Shown: positions 1-7,719 of the stretch, piece by piece
How positions within the stretch are numbered: the stretch's first letter is position 1
Layout: each line of letters begins with the position of its first letter
Origin: CAZCYE01 sp964502775
GTDB taxonomy: Bacteria > Actinomycetota > Acidimicrobiia > IMCC26256 > PALSA-555
Reading direction: 5' to 3'
DNA: 10,669 nucleotides
NCBI GenBank assembly: GCA_964502775.1
Contig: CAZCYE010000055.1
Location: forward strand, 1-10,669
Translations under genes and position numbers: made by a program
The notes under the pieces: generated by a model
What the model saw: the letters and a program-made list of their open reading frames with translations, nothing else
Database searches by the model: none
What the model was told of the DNA's origin: nothing

Positions 1-1314
1 GTCGTCGCCCCGGGCGCCATACGACGGGTACCAGTCGAACGACTCGCACGCCGGCGAGAGCAGCACGGTGTCACCCGGCCGGGCCCACGCCGCCCCGGCA
101 TGGACGGCATCCCGCATCGATGCCGCCTCGGTGACGGGCACCCGGCCCGCGAACACCCCGGCCACTTCCGGGCCGGCATCGCCGATGGCGACCACGCCCC
201 GCAGTCGGGGCACGAGCACACCGAGCTCGGAGAGATCGAGGCCCTTGTTGTGGCCTCCGGCCACGAGCACCACGTCGTGCAGGCCCTGGACCGCGGCGAT
301 CGTCGCGTGCACGTTGGTCGCCTTCGAATCGTCGACATAGCGAACGCCGTGGTGCTCAGCAACGAGCTCGAGGCGATGTCCGAGCCCGGTGAACTCGCTG
401 AGCGCGGCGCGCGCCGCGCCGAGATCCGCGCCGGCACCGAGCGCGAGGGCCGCGGCGGCCAAGGCGTTGGCCACGTCGTGCCCGCTCCGACGCGCCAGAT
501 CGTGGCGAGCCACGATCTCGGTGTCGGTGTCGGTGACCAGCACCTCCCCGTGCACGGTCTCCATGACCCGATAGCCCGCTCGAGCGCCGGGGGCGACCGA
601 GAACGGCACGCGCCGGCTCCGAGCTCCCGCGGCGAGGCCCGCGACCACCGAGTCGTCGGCGTTGAAGACCGCGAAGTCGCCGGGCTCCTGGTGCGCGAAC
701 ACCAGGCCCTTGGCGTGCGCATAGGCATCGAACGTGCGGTGCCAGTCGAGATGGTCGGCCCCAACGTTGAGCAACGCGGCGCCCTGGGGCCGGAAGCGCT
801 CGGTGAACGCCAGCTGGAACGACGACACCTCGGCCACCACCACGTCGACGTCGCGCTGGACCGCCTCGAGCAGCGGGAGTCCGATGTTCCCCGCGGCCAG
901 CGCGTTGACCCCCGATCGCTCGAGGATCGTGGCCACGAGCGTGGTGACCGTGGTCTTGCCGTTCGTGCCCGTGACCGCGAGGATCTCGGGCCCTCCGGTG
1001 AGGCTCGCGGCGATCTCGATCTCGGCTCGCACGGGAACGCCGCGACGATGCGCCGCGACGATGGCGGGATGGCGGGGGGCGACCCCAGGACTCGGCACCA
1101 CGAGATCGACCGATGCGACGACGGCATCGACGGCGTCGACGTCCGAGTGCGACCGTACGGTGGCGCCCGAGGCTCGCGTCCGGTCAGTTCGCTTCCTCGA
1201 CGCCGGCGTCGCGTCGGGGTGATCCTCGAGCACCGTGACCTCGGCGCCGATCGCGACGAAGTGCCGGGCCACCGCCTCGCCGGTGACGCCGAGACCCACC
1301 ACGAGCACGCGCAT
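1..1314 (-). CDS. murD: UDP-N-acetylmuramoyl-L-alanine--D-glutamate ligase MurD (partial, 3' end cut by window edge)
   Basis: MurD adds D-glutamate to UDP-MurNAc-L-Ala in the cytoplasm using ATP. The 438 codons inside the window start at ATG 1314, which shares one base with the mraY stop (TGATG), a sign of translational coupling. Visible signatures are an N-terminal Rossmann start (VLVVGLGVTG, 3-12), the ATP-binding loop TGTNGKTT (115-122), NVGADHLDWH (183-192), the lysine expected to be carbamylated at K202, GLGHRLELV (310-318), DDSKATN (328-334) and the C-terminal LSPACESFDWY block (419-429). No stop occurs before the left edge. In the family the protein usually ends a short way after the SFD...RGD block, so only a small C-terminal piece should be missing. 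The usual GLPHR is GLGHR here, a mild variation. Order after mraY and the motifs make the identification firm. Confidence 0.97.
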   Translation of the reverse strand, partial: MRVLVVGLGVTGEAVARHFVAIGAEVTVLEDHPDATPASRKRTDRTRASGATVRSHSDVDAVDAVVASVDLVVPSPGVAPRHPAIVAAHRRGVPVRAEIEIAASLTGGPEILAVTGTNGKTTVTTLVATILERSGVNALAAGNIGLPLLEAVQRDVDVVVAEVSSFQLAFTERFRPQGAALLNVGADHLDWHRTFDAYAHAKGLVFAHQEPGDFAVFNADDSVVAGLAAGARSRRVPFSVAPGARAGYRVMETVHGEVLVTDTDTEIVARHDLARRSGHDVANALAAAALALGAGADLGAARAALSEFTGLGHRLELVAEHHGVRYVDDSKATNVHATIAAVQGLHDVVLVAGGHNKGLDLSELGVLVPRLRGVVAIGDAGPEVAGVFAGRVPVTEAASMRDAVHAGAAWARPGDTVLLSPACESFDWYPSYGARGDD

Positions 1315-2360
1315 CATTCGATCGCTCCCGGGATGTTGATGAAGTCGGCGTAGAACAGGCCCAGTGCGAGCCCCACGCACACGCCCGCGAACAGCCAGAA
1401 CCGCACGATCACGGTGAACTCGGGCCAGCCGCGCACTTCGAAGTGGTGGTGGATCGGCGCCATCCGCAGGATTCGGCGACCGAACCCGCGGTAGGCGATC
1501 ACCTGGGCGATGACGCTCAGCGTCTCCACCACATAGAGCCCACCCAGCATGGGCAGCAACAGCAGCGTCTTCGACGAGAGCGCCAGGCCCGCCATCCCGC
1601 CGCCGAGCGCCAGCGAGCCCGTATCGCCCATGAAGATCTTGGCTGGGGCCGCGTTCCAGTACAGGAATCCCCCGCACGCCCCGGTGAGCGCGGCGGCCAC
1701 CACCGCCAGGTCGTTCGCCGCGGCCGCCTCCACCCCGTACACGGCCGGATGGCGAAACTGCCAGAAGCAGATCACCATGAACGCGCCGAACACCAACGTG
1801 GCCGATCCCGCGACCAGACCATCCATGCCGTCGGTGAGATTCACCGCATTCGTCGTCCCGAAGACCACCAACACGGCCACCACGAACCACACCGTGGAGC
1901 CGAGGCTGAGATCGATCTCACGCGTGAACGACAGGTTCGTGGACGAGTGGACCCAGTGGAGCAGCAACAGGGCGAACCCGCTCGCGATCACGATCTGGCC
2001 GGCCGTCTTCCCGCCCTTGCGCAGCCCGAGGTTCCGCCCTCGCCGCACGGCGAGGTAATCGTCGACGAAGCCGACAATGCCGAGGCCCACCACGAGAAGG
2101 AGCAACGTGATGCCCACCCGCGCGAACTTCAGCTGCTCGGTGCGCAGGTGCGCGACGGTGTAGCCGACGACCACGCTCACCACGATCGCGATCCCGCCCA
2201 TCGTGGGAGTTCCCGCTTTGCCGGCATGCGGATGCGTGAACGGACCGTCGTCTCGGATCAGCTGCCCGATCCCACGCGCGCGCAGCACCCGAATGAGCAA
2301 CGGGGCGCCGAGCACCGCGAGCGCGAACGCGGTTCCTGCCGCGATCAGGAGCGCGATCAC
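1314..2360 (-). CDS. mraY: Phospho-N-acetylmuramoyl-pentapeptide-transferase MraY
   Basis: MraY is the polytopic membrane enzyme that moves phospho-MurNAc-pentapeptide from UDP to undecaprenyl phosphate, giving lipid I on the inner face of the membrane. The 348-residue product has normal family length and about ten hydrophobic segments. Active-site motifs are in order: the Asp pair D100-D101 in VDDYLAVRRGRNLGL, NLTDGMDGL with D177, FMGDTGSLALGG with D246, and APIHHHFE with the His triad at 304-306. The first motif is usually DDxxK; here the fifth position is Ala104, although the nearby basic residues and RNLGL are kept. The start is GTG at 2360, overlapping the murF stop by four bases (GTGA). 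This agrees with a polycistronic message carrying murF, mraY and murD in series. Confidence 0.97.
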   Translation of the reverse strand: MIALLIAAGTAFALAVLGAPLLIRVLRARGIGQLIRDDGPFTHPHAGKAGTPTMGGIAIVVSVVVGYTVAHLRTEQLKFARVGITLLLLVVGLGIVGFVDDYLAVRRGRNLGLRKGGKTAGQIVIASGFALLLLHWVHSSTNLSFTREIDLSLGSTVWFVVAVLVVFGTTNAVNLTDGMDGLVAGSATLVFGAFMVICFWQFRHPAVYGVEAAAANDLAVVAAALTGACGGFLYWNAAPAKIFMGDTGSLALGGGMAGLALSSKTLLLLPMLGGLYVVETLSVIAQVIAYRGFGRRILRMAPIHHHFEVRGWPEFTVIVRFWLFAGVCVGLALGLFYADFINIPGAIE

Positions 2361-3739
2361 AGCCGAGCACCGTCACTCGACAGCGCGGCCACGACGCGCT
2401 CCAGACCACAGGCCCGGCTGGCCTTCACGAGGACGGCATCACTCGGCCCCACCTGCTCGAGCACGGCGGCGGTGGCGTCCTCGGCGTTGCCCACCTCCAC
2501 GACGGCCACGCCGAGAGTGCGCGCCTGCGTCGCGATGGCCCCCGCTCCGGACCCGACCACGATCACGAGGTCGATGCCGAGCTCGGCGCTCAGCGCTCCG
2601 AGCGCGGCATGCGCGGCGTGGGCGTGGGAACCGAGCTCGCGCATCTCACCCAGCACCGCGATCCGGCGACCGGGGACGTCCAGCACCGCCAACGAGCGGA
2701 GGGCCGCGGCCGCGGACGTGGGACTCGAGTTGTAGGCGTCGTTGATGACCCGAGCGCCCAACGGCAAGGTGATGAGCTCCATCCGGTTCGGGGCCCCGCT
2801 CACCTGCTCGAGGCCCGCGCCGACCGCCTCGGGATCGGCGCCCAGTTCGAGCGCCACCGCCGCGGCCATCGCGGCGTTCTCGGCGTGGTGCTCGCCCCGG
2901 AGCCCGAGGCGCGTCCGCACGTCGCCCCAGGGCGTCTCCAGCGTGAAGCCGGCCCGCAACTCGGTGTCGAGCACGAGATCGGTGATCCTGACGTCAGTGC
3001 TGCGCGCGCGACCCACTCGGAGCACCCGGGCGTGTGTGCGTCGGGCGAGCACCGGGGTCATGTCGCAGGCGTCGTTGAGGACGGCGAGCCCCTCGACGGG
3101 CAGGGCAACGAGGAGCGCGCCCTTGTCGTGGGCGATCGCCTCCCGCCCCCCGAGATGCTCGGCGTGGGCGAGCCCCACATGGGTCACGACGCCCACGTGC
3201 GGGCGGGCGATCCGGGTGAACGCCTCGATGTCGCCCGGGAACTGGGCGCCGAGCTCGGCGATGACGACTTCGGCGCCCGCCGGCGCGCCCAGCATCGTGA
3301 GCGGGACGCCCCGCGTGCCGTTGTACGACCGGGGGCTGGCGTACACGACGCGGGTCGTGACGAGCGCGGCCTGCATCAGGTCCTTCGTGGCGGTCTTGCC
3401 GGCGGAGCCCGTGATGCCCACGACCGTCACGGCCCCCATCTCGTCGCGCGCGCATTGGCCGAGTGCGCGCAGTGTCTCGGCCGGATCGCGCACGCACACG
3501 ACGGCTGCACCCGGTGGGGCCGCGCCGACATCACGCGCGACGACGGCGATCACCGCGCCGCGGCGGAACGCGTCAATCACGAAGTCGTGACCGTCGCGTG
3601 CCGCGACCAGCGCCACGAAGCACGACCCCCGTTCGGCGAGTCGCGAATCGATGACGACCGACGTTGCTCGCGTGCCGGGATCGCCCGACGCCACCGCACC
3701 CGCACCGAGGTGGGCGATCCGCGCCGCGGTCAGCTCCAT
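2357..3739 (-). CDS. murF: UDP-N-acetylmuramoyl-tripeptide--D-alanyl-D-alanine ligase MurF
   Basis: MurF finishes the cytoplasmic stem peptide by adding D-Ala-D-Ala to the UDP-MurNAc-tripeptide. The 460-residue protein has the three Mur ligase domains: an N-terminal substrate domain (about 1-100), a central ATPase domain with GITGSAGKTATKD (108-120) and a C-terminal domain. Other marks are the RSYNGTRGVPLTML stretch (137-150), AELGAQFPGD (161-170), the probable carbamylated lysine K206, NRMEL (318-322), NDAYNSSP (333-340), LGEMRELG (363-370) and VKASRACGLE (438-447). Several positions differ from the common form: YNG in place of YNN, ELG in place of EMG, and HVGLAH in place of N(V/I)GxAH. None removes a known catalytic residue. 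ATG at 3739 lies inside the end of murE, a 10-base overlap, so translation is probably coupled. Confidence 0.96.
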   Translation of the reverse strand: MELTAARIAHLGAGAVASGDPGTRATSVVIDSRLAERGSCFVALVAARDGHDFVIDAFRRGAVIAVVARDVGAAPPGAAVVCVRDPAETLRALGQCARDEMGAVTVVGITGSAGKTATKDLMQAALVTTRVVYASPRSYNGTRGVPLTMLGAPAGAEVVIAELGAQFPGDIEAFTRIARPHVGVVTHVGLAHAEHLGGREAIAHDKGALLVALPVEGLAVLNDACDMTPVLARRTHARVLRVGRARSTDVRITDLVLDTELRAGFTLETPWGDVRTRLGLRGEHHAENAAMAAAVALELGADPEAVGAGLEQVSGAPNRMELITLPLGARVINDAYNSSPTSAAAALRSLAVLDVPGRRIAVLGEMRELGSHAHAAHAALGALSAELGIDLVIVVGSGAGAIATQARTLGVAVVEVGNAEDATAAVLEQVGPSDAVLVKASRACGLERVVAALSSDGARL

Positions 3740-5202
3740 GCCAGCGACTCCAGCTCTTCGCGCGCGACCGCTCGGTCGTCGAACGGCACCGGCGCAGGAA
3801 CCTTGAGCTGGCGCGCCTCGTCGCCGCGACCCATGATCAGGACCACGTCACCGGCTCGGGCCAGGGCACAGGCTTCGTTGATGGCGCGCCGGCGGTCGAG
3901 CTCGATGCGGACCTCGGCACCTCCCGACGATGTCCCACCCACGATCGCGGCCGCGATCGCGGCCGGGTCCTCGGAGCGGGTGTCGTCGGCGGTGACCACC
4001 ATCACGTCCGCGCCGTGGGCGGCAATCGACCCCATCACCGGCCGCTTCTCCCGGTCGCGATCGCCGCTGCAACCGAAGACCGCGATCACCCGCTGCGGCT
4101 CGGCCAGCATTCGTGCCACGCCGAGGGCCGCGGTCAACGCCTCGGGGGTGTGGGCGTAGTCCACGAGCACGGTGAAGGGCTGACCCATGTCGATGCGCTC
4201 GAACCGGCCGGGGATCACGGTCATCGACGCGAGGCCCGCTTGGACGGCGGCCGGCTCGAAGCCCACGGCGAGGCTCGTAGCCACGGCGGCCAGCGCGTTC
4301 ACCACGTTGATCCGGCCCCACAGGCTCGTCTCCACCCCGAACGGCTCTCCATCGCTCCTCGTCACCGTGAAGCGGGAGCCGTCGCGGTCGGTCTCGACGT
4401 CCACCGCCCGGACGTCGGCATCGGCGGCGTCGAGCCCGTAGGTGGTGGTGCTGATGCCCATGGCCCGGCAGCGCTGGGCGAGCCGGGCGCCGAACACGTC
4501 GTCCGCGTTCAGCACCGCCTCCGCCGTGCGGTCCGGGGAGAACAGCGATGCCTTGGCCTCGAAGTACGCCTCGAGCGTGCCGTGGTAGTCGAGGTGGTCG
4601 TGCGAGAGGTTCGTGAAGCACGTCGCGGCGAACCACATGTCGTCGACGCGGTGCTGGGCGAGCGCGTGCGACGACACCTCCATGGCGACCGTGCCCACGC
4701 CGGAATCCCGCATCTCTGCGAGGAGCGCCTGGAGATCGGTGGCTTCCGGGGTGGTGCGGATGGGCGGTTCGATCCTGCCGTCGATGCGCACGCCGGTCGT
4801 CCCGACCAGGCCCACGCGGTCGCCGGCACTGGACGCGATCGCCGCCAGGAGGTACGTGGTGGTCGTCTTGCCGTTCGTGCCCGTGACGCCGAGGCAACGC
4901 AACGCCCGCGAGGGATGCCCGCGCAGCCGCGCCGCCGCGGGGCCGAGCACGCGCCGCACGTCGTTGACCCGGGCCTCGGTGACCCCGAGCCCCAGTGGGC
5001 GCTCGGCGATCAGCGCGACCGCGCCCCGATCGACCGCCTCGGGCGCATGGAGATGACCGTCGGTCACGGCCCCGCGCACGCACGCGAAGCAGCTACCGGG
5101 ACGCACGCGGCGGCTGTCGTGGGTCAGGTCGGCGATGTCGACGGTCGGGTCACCCACGACCGCGAGAACCTCCATCCCCTCGAGCAGCTGTTGGAATTGC
5201 AC
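3730..5202 (-). CDS. murE: UDP-N-acetylmuramoyl-L-alanyl-D-glutamate ligase MurE (third-residue ligase)
   Basis: MurE adds the third stem-peptide residue, normally diaminopimelate or lysine. I start it at GTG 5202 because GGAGGA sits nine bases upstream and the product then begins QFQQLLEGMEVLAV, like other MurE N-termini; the frame stays open far upstream but that part is a shadow of ftsI. This gives 490 residues. Motifs: GVTGTNGKTTT (105-115), TTPEATDL (150-157), MEVSSHAL (174-181), TNLSHDHLDYHG (197-208), probable carbamylated K217, VDYAHTPEAL (347-356) and FGCSGDRDREKR (376-387). The loop that reads DNPR in meso-DAP enzymes is DDTR here (406-409), and the later GKGHE is GRGDE (458-462). 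The Arg and Glu that contact DAP in known structures are kept. DAP is still the likeliest substrate, but LL-DAP or another diamino acid cannot be excluded. Confidence 0.96.
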   Translation of the reverse strand: MQFQQLLEGMEVLAVVGDPTVDIADLTHDSRRVRPGSCFACVRGAVTDGHLHAPEAVDRGAVALIAERPLGLGVTEARVNDVRRVLGPAAARLRGHPSRALRCLGVTGTNGKTTTTYLLAAIASSAGDRVGLVGTTGVRIDGRIEPPIRTTPEATDLQALLAEMRDSGVGTVAMEVSSHALAQHRVDDMWFAATCFTNLSHDHLDYHGTLEAYFEAKASLFSPDRTAEAVLNADDVFGARLAQRCRAMGISTTTYGLDAADADVRAVDVETDRDGSRFTVTRSDGEPFGVETSLWGRINVVNALAAVATSLAVGFEPAAVQAGLASMTVIPGRFERIDMGQPFTVLVDYAHTPEALTAALGVARMLAEPQRVIAVFGCSGDRDREKRPVMGSIAAHGADVMVVTADDTRSEDPAAIAAAIVGGTSSGGAEVRIELDRRRAINEACALARAGDVVLIMGRGDEARQLKVPAPVPFDDRAVAREELESLAWS

Positions 5203-5211
5203 GCGCGCGCG

Positions 5212-5217
5212 TCCTCC
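5212..5217 (-). promoter_or_regulatory. Ribosome binding site that fixes the murE start
   Basis: GGAGGA on the minus strand ends nine bases before GTG 5202, in the 35-base gap after the ftsI stop. This is a near-perfect anti-16S match and is the reason for choosing GTG 5202 over ATG 5175 or upstream in-frame GTG 5220. Confidence 0.75.
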
Positions 5218-5237
5218 CACGTTCGCCGAGACACTGT

Positions 5238-7241
5238 TCAGGGTATCGGTCCGATTGCGGCCGGGCCCGAGGCCGGTACGCGCTCGACGGTGAGCGCGTG
5301 TTGCATGATCCACGCGAACACCGGCGCGGCGACGAGCCCTCCGTAGCGGTCGTCGGACTGGGGCTCGTCGATCGACACGATCGCGGCGAGCCGGGGAGCG
5401 TCGGCCGGAGCAAAGCCGACGAAGGAGCCCACATAGCGGTACGGGGGCTTGTCGTACGGTGGCTTGTACGCAGTGCCCGTCTTTCCGGCAACGCTGTACT
5501 GGGGGACCTGGGCCCGTCGACCGGTGCCGTCGGCGACCACTTGGGTGAGGATCGCTCGAATCTGGCGCGCGGTCTCGGACGTGACCACGCGACGCGTCTC
5601 GGTCGTCGCCACCTCGTGGCGCACGCCTTGGGCATCGATCGTGGCCTGGATCAGCCGCGGCGCGCGCATCACACCGTCGTTGGCGATGGTTGCGTACGCG
5701 CGCAACATCTGCAGCGCGGTCACGCCGAAGCCCTGCCCGATCGGCATCGACGCCAGGCTCGTGGCGTTGTACTCGCCCAGCGGCAACAGGATCCCCGGTG
5801 TCTCGCCCGGGTAGTCGAGACCGGTGTTCGAGCCGAAGCCCAAGGCCCGCAGCATGGCGTCGAAGCGCTCGGCGCCGACCCCCTGGGCGAGGAGGATCGT
5901 GCCGATGTTCGACGAGAGCCGGATGATGTCGGTCACGGTCATCGACGGCGGGTTCTCCCCGACGTCCTTGAACATGTCGTCCCCGACCACGAGCTCGTTG
6001 GGCACCGACAGCACGGTCTGGGGGTTCACGGTGCCCGCGTCGAGCGCGGCGGCGAGCGTGATCAGCTTGGCCATCGATCCGGGTTCGAACACGTCGGTCA
6101 CCGGCCGGTTGGCGGTGGATGCCGGGCTGGGATGGGCGCCGATATCGCCCACGGCCCCGTCGACCGACGCCATGGCGAGCACGTCGCCGGTGGCGAGGTC
6201 CATCACGATCGCCACGCCACCCTTGGCCTCGGCCCGGGCCACACCCTCGGTGAGCGCCTGCTCGGTGTGGTACTGGATCGACTGGTCGATCGTGAGCACA
6301 AGGTCCTGGCCCCGGCGCGCGGGCTGGAGCCGACGGGTCCCGTCGGGGAGCTGGCGACCCTCGGGATCCACCTCCACCACCATGCGCCCCGGGCGCCCGG
6401 CCAGCTGCGACTCGGCGCCGGCCTCCAGGCCCCCGAGGCCGTTGTTGTCCAGGCCCACGAAGCCGAGCAGGGATCCGGCGAGCGGGTCGGCCGGGTAGTA
6501 GCGCTTCGACTCGGGGACGAACCCCACGCCGTCCAGCCCGAGCGCGCGCACCTCCTGGGCGACCTCGGGCTCGACCTTGCGCGCGACGTAGACGAACGCC
6601 CGGTCCGATTGCCCGAGGGTGGCCGCCAGGCTCGCTTCGTCCACGCCCACGACCGGGGCGAGCTGTGACGCATAGCGCTGCGGATCGGCGATCTGGCGGG
6701 GATCGGCCCACACGCTGGAGAGCTCCACGGACACCGCGAGCGCGTTGCCGTTCCGATCGAGGATGCTCCCCCGCGACGCGGCCAGGGTGATCGTGTGCAT
6801 TCGCTGGTCGAGGCCGAGGCGGGCATAGTGCGCGCGGCTACGAGCCTGCACGTCGACGAGCCGGGCGCCGATGGCGGCAAAGGCCACGAGGACCACGACG
6901 AGCAGCGCGCTCAGGCGCCGTCCCGGCGCCGCCGTCGCCATCCCCCGCCGTGAGCGGCGGCGCGGTGGCACGCGGGATGCGCGGGCCCGGCGCGGCACCC
7001 GGGGGCCGTGCCCGTTGTCCCGAGGTGGGGGCGACCGCCGGGGTTGGGATGTCAGCCGAGGCCGAGGCACCCGCGCCGGGGCACGAGCACGCACCATCGT
7101 GGTGGGGAATCCATTCGGCGTATCGGCACGGGGCCAGTCCGAGCGCGCCCAGTCCGGGCGCTCCCAGTCCGGGCGCCGCGTGTCCGAACGCCCCCGGCGC
7201 GCTCGCGAGCGGGGGCCCCGCGCATCAGGGCGCGGGGTCAC
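5238..7241 (-). CDS. ftsI: Septal peptidoglycan transpeptidase FtsI / PBP3-like (class B PBP)
   Basis: This class B penicillin-binding protein cross-links septal peptidoglycan outside the membrane. Starting at GTG 7241 gives 667 residues: an Arg/Pro-rich cytoplasmic tail (1-109), one membrane segment (about 110-127), a dimerisation domain with RGSILDRNGN (157-166) and a C-terminal transpeptidase domain. Catalytic motifs are SMAK (S389, K392), SSN (443-445) and KTGT (587-590); FEPGS before the nucleophile is typical. GTG 7241 is chosen because GAGGTGGAG lies seven bases upstream, it overlaps the end of ftsL by 17 bases, and the tail keeps G/C third positions and an in-frame repeat. Mycobacterial PbpB also has a long basic tail. 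Alternatives are ATG 7097 (619 residues) and ATG 6941 (567 residues, just before the membrane segment); both have weaker ribosome sites and leave long gaps. The family call is firm; the start is moderately sure. Confidence 0.93.
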   Translation of the reverse strand: MTPRPDARGPRSRARRGRSDTRRPDWERPDWARSDWPRADTPNGFPTTMVRARAPARVPRPRLTSQPRRSPPPRDNGHGPRVPRRARASRVPPRRRSRRGMATAAPGRRLSALLVVVLVAFAAIGARLVDVQARSRAHYARLGLDQRMHTITLAASRGSILDRNGNALAVSVELSSVWADPRQIADPQRYASQLAPVVGVDEASLAATLGQSDRAFVYVARKVEPEVAQEVRALGLDGVGFVPESKRYYPADPLAGSLLGFVGLDNNGLGGLEAGAESQLAGRPGRMVVEVDPEGRQLPDGTRRLQPARRGQDLVLTIDQSIQYHTEQALTEGVARAEAKGGVAIVMDLATGDVLAMASVDGAVGDIGAHPSPASTANRPVTDVFEPGSMAKLITLAAALDAGTVNPQTVLSVPNELVVGDDMFKDVGENPPSMTVTDIIRLSSNIGTILLAQGVGAERFDAMLRALGFGSNTGLDYPGETPGILLPLGEYNATSLASMPIGQGFGVTALQMLRAYATIANDGVMRAPRLIQATIDAQGVRHEVATTETRRVVTSETARQIRAILTQVVADGTGRRAQVPQYSVAGKTGTAYKPPYDKPPYRYVGSFVGFAPADAPRLAAIVSIDEPQSDDRYGGLVAAPVFAWIMQHALTVERVPASGPAAIGPIP
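7116..7190 (-). repeat. 15-base tandem repeat encoding a pentapeptide repeat in the FtsI tail
   Basis: Five consecutive 15-base units encode RSDTR, RPDWE, RPDWA, RSDWP and RADTP, residues 18-42 of FtsI as called here. The middle three units are nearly identical. The period is a multiple of three and in phase with the ftsI frame, which fits coding sequence expanded by slippage. Confidence 0.8.
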
Positions 7242-7719
7242 GACGCGGCTCCACCTCGGCCGAGAGGCCAGTGGTGGCCTCCGACGACTCGCGCGGAGCC
7301 GCCGGTGCCGAGATCCCCACGGCGATCGGCGGCGCCGCGGGCGGCACGAGCCCCAGCTCGGCCGCGCGTTTGAGGATCCTCGACGGCGCCGCGAGACGCG
7401 CGTACTCGAGGCGAGCCGTCTCGTACGCGCGTTGTGCGCGTGCCGTACGTTGCTCGATTCGTTCGAGTCCGATCTGGCTCTGGGCCACCATGGCGTGGAA
7501 CACCACCAGGCTGAGCAGCACCAGTCCCGTGAAGACCGCGAGGATCGTCGCTCGCCGGCGCCCACGCGGGATTGCGACCGCGCGCGGCCTGGGCCTTCGG
7601 ACAATCTCGAGATCGGGCCGGCGCGCCGGGGCCCGATAGGGCGCCCGCGCCGGGGCACGAGCCAACCCAACCCGGGCGGCGCCTTCGCGGCGCGTCGCGG
7701 TGGCGGCGGCCGGACTCAC
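7225..7719 (-). CDS. ftsL: FtsL-like septum formation protein
   Basis: A 164-residue bitopic membrane protein in the usual FtsL position between rsmH and ftsI. The N-terminal part (1-57) is cytoplasmic and rich in Arg, Pro and Ala. One membrane segment follows (about 58-77, TILAVFTGLVLLSLVVFHAM). A short heptad-like helix (about 81-112) then ends in PSRILKRAAELGLVPP (112-127), the form seen at the end of the FtsL/FtsLB coiled coil. The last 35 residues are a Pro/Ala/Ser-rich tail. FtsL proteins pair with DivIC/FtsB and activate the FtsWI septal synthase; that role here is inferred from family and position, since sequence identity in this family is always low. The start is GTG 7719, overlapping the rsmH stop as GTGA. 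The ribosome site in front is weak, so coupling with rsmH is likely. Confidence 0.85.
   Translation of the reverse strand: MSPAAATATRREGAARVGLARAPARAPYRAPARRPDLEIVRRPRPRAVAIPRGRRRATILAVFTGLVLLSLVVFHAMVAQSQIGLERIEQRTARAQRAYETARLEYARLAAPSRILKRAAELGLVPPAAPPIAVGISAPAAPRESSEATTGLSAEVEPRRDPAP
7249..7257 (-). promoter_or_regulatory. Ribosome binding site supporting the upstream ftsI start
   Basis: GAGGTGGAG lies inside the last codons of ftsL, seven bases before GTG 7241. It is the best ribosome-site match near any candidate ftsI start and is the main argument for the long N-terminal tail. Confidence 0.55.

Noticed and set aside
5203..6711. Upstream extension of the murE frame to 6711, which would give a 993-residue fusion.
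   Set aside because: The added part is an Arg/Gly/Pro-rich shadow of ftsI. A good ribosome site and a normal MurE N-terminus mark GTG 5202 as the start.
7055..7225. Short frame starting at the ATG in the TGATG at the ftsL stop.
   Set aside because: The position looks coupled, but the product is about 56 residues of Arg/Gly/Pro with no features, and the ftsI frame on the same bases has the better ribosome site and continues into the transpeptidase.
7242..7670. Extension of ftsI upstream to 7670 (810 residues).
   Set aside because: This part overlaps ftsL in another frame and reads as low-complexity Arg/Ser sequence, while ftsL has the membrane segment and coiled coil expected there.
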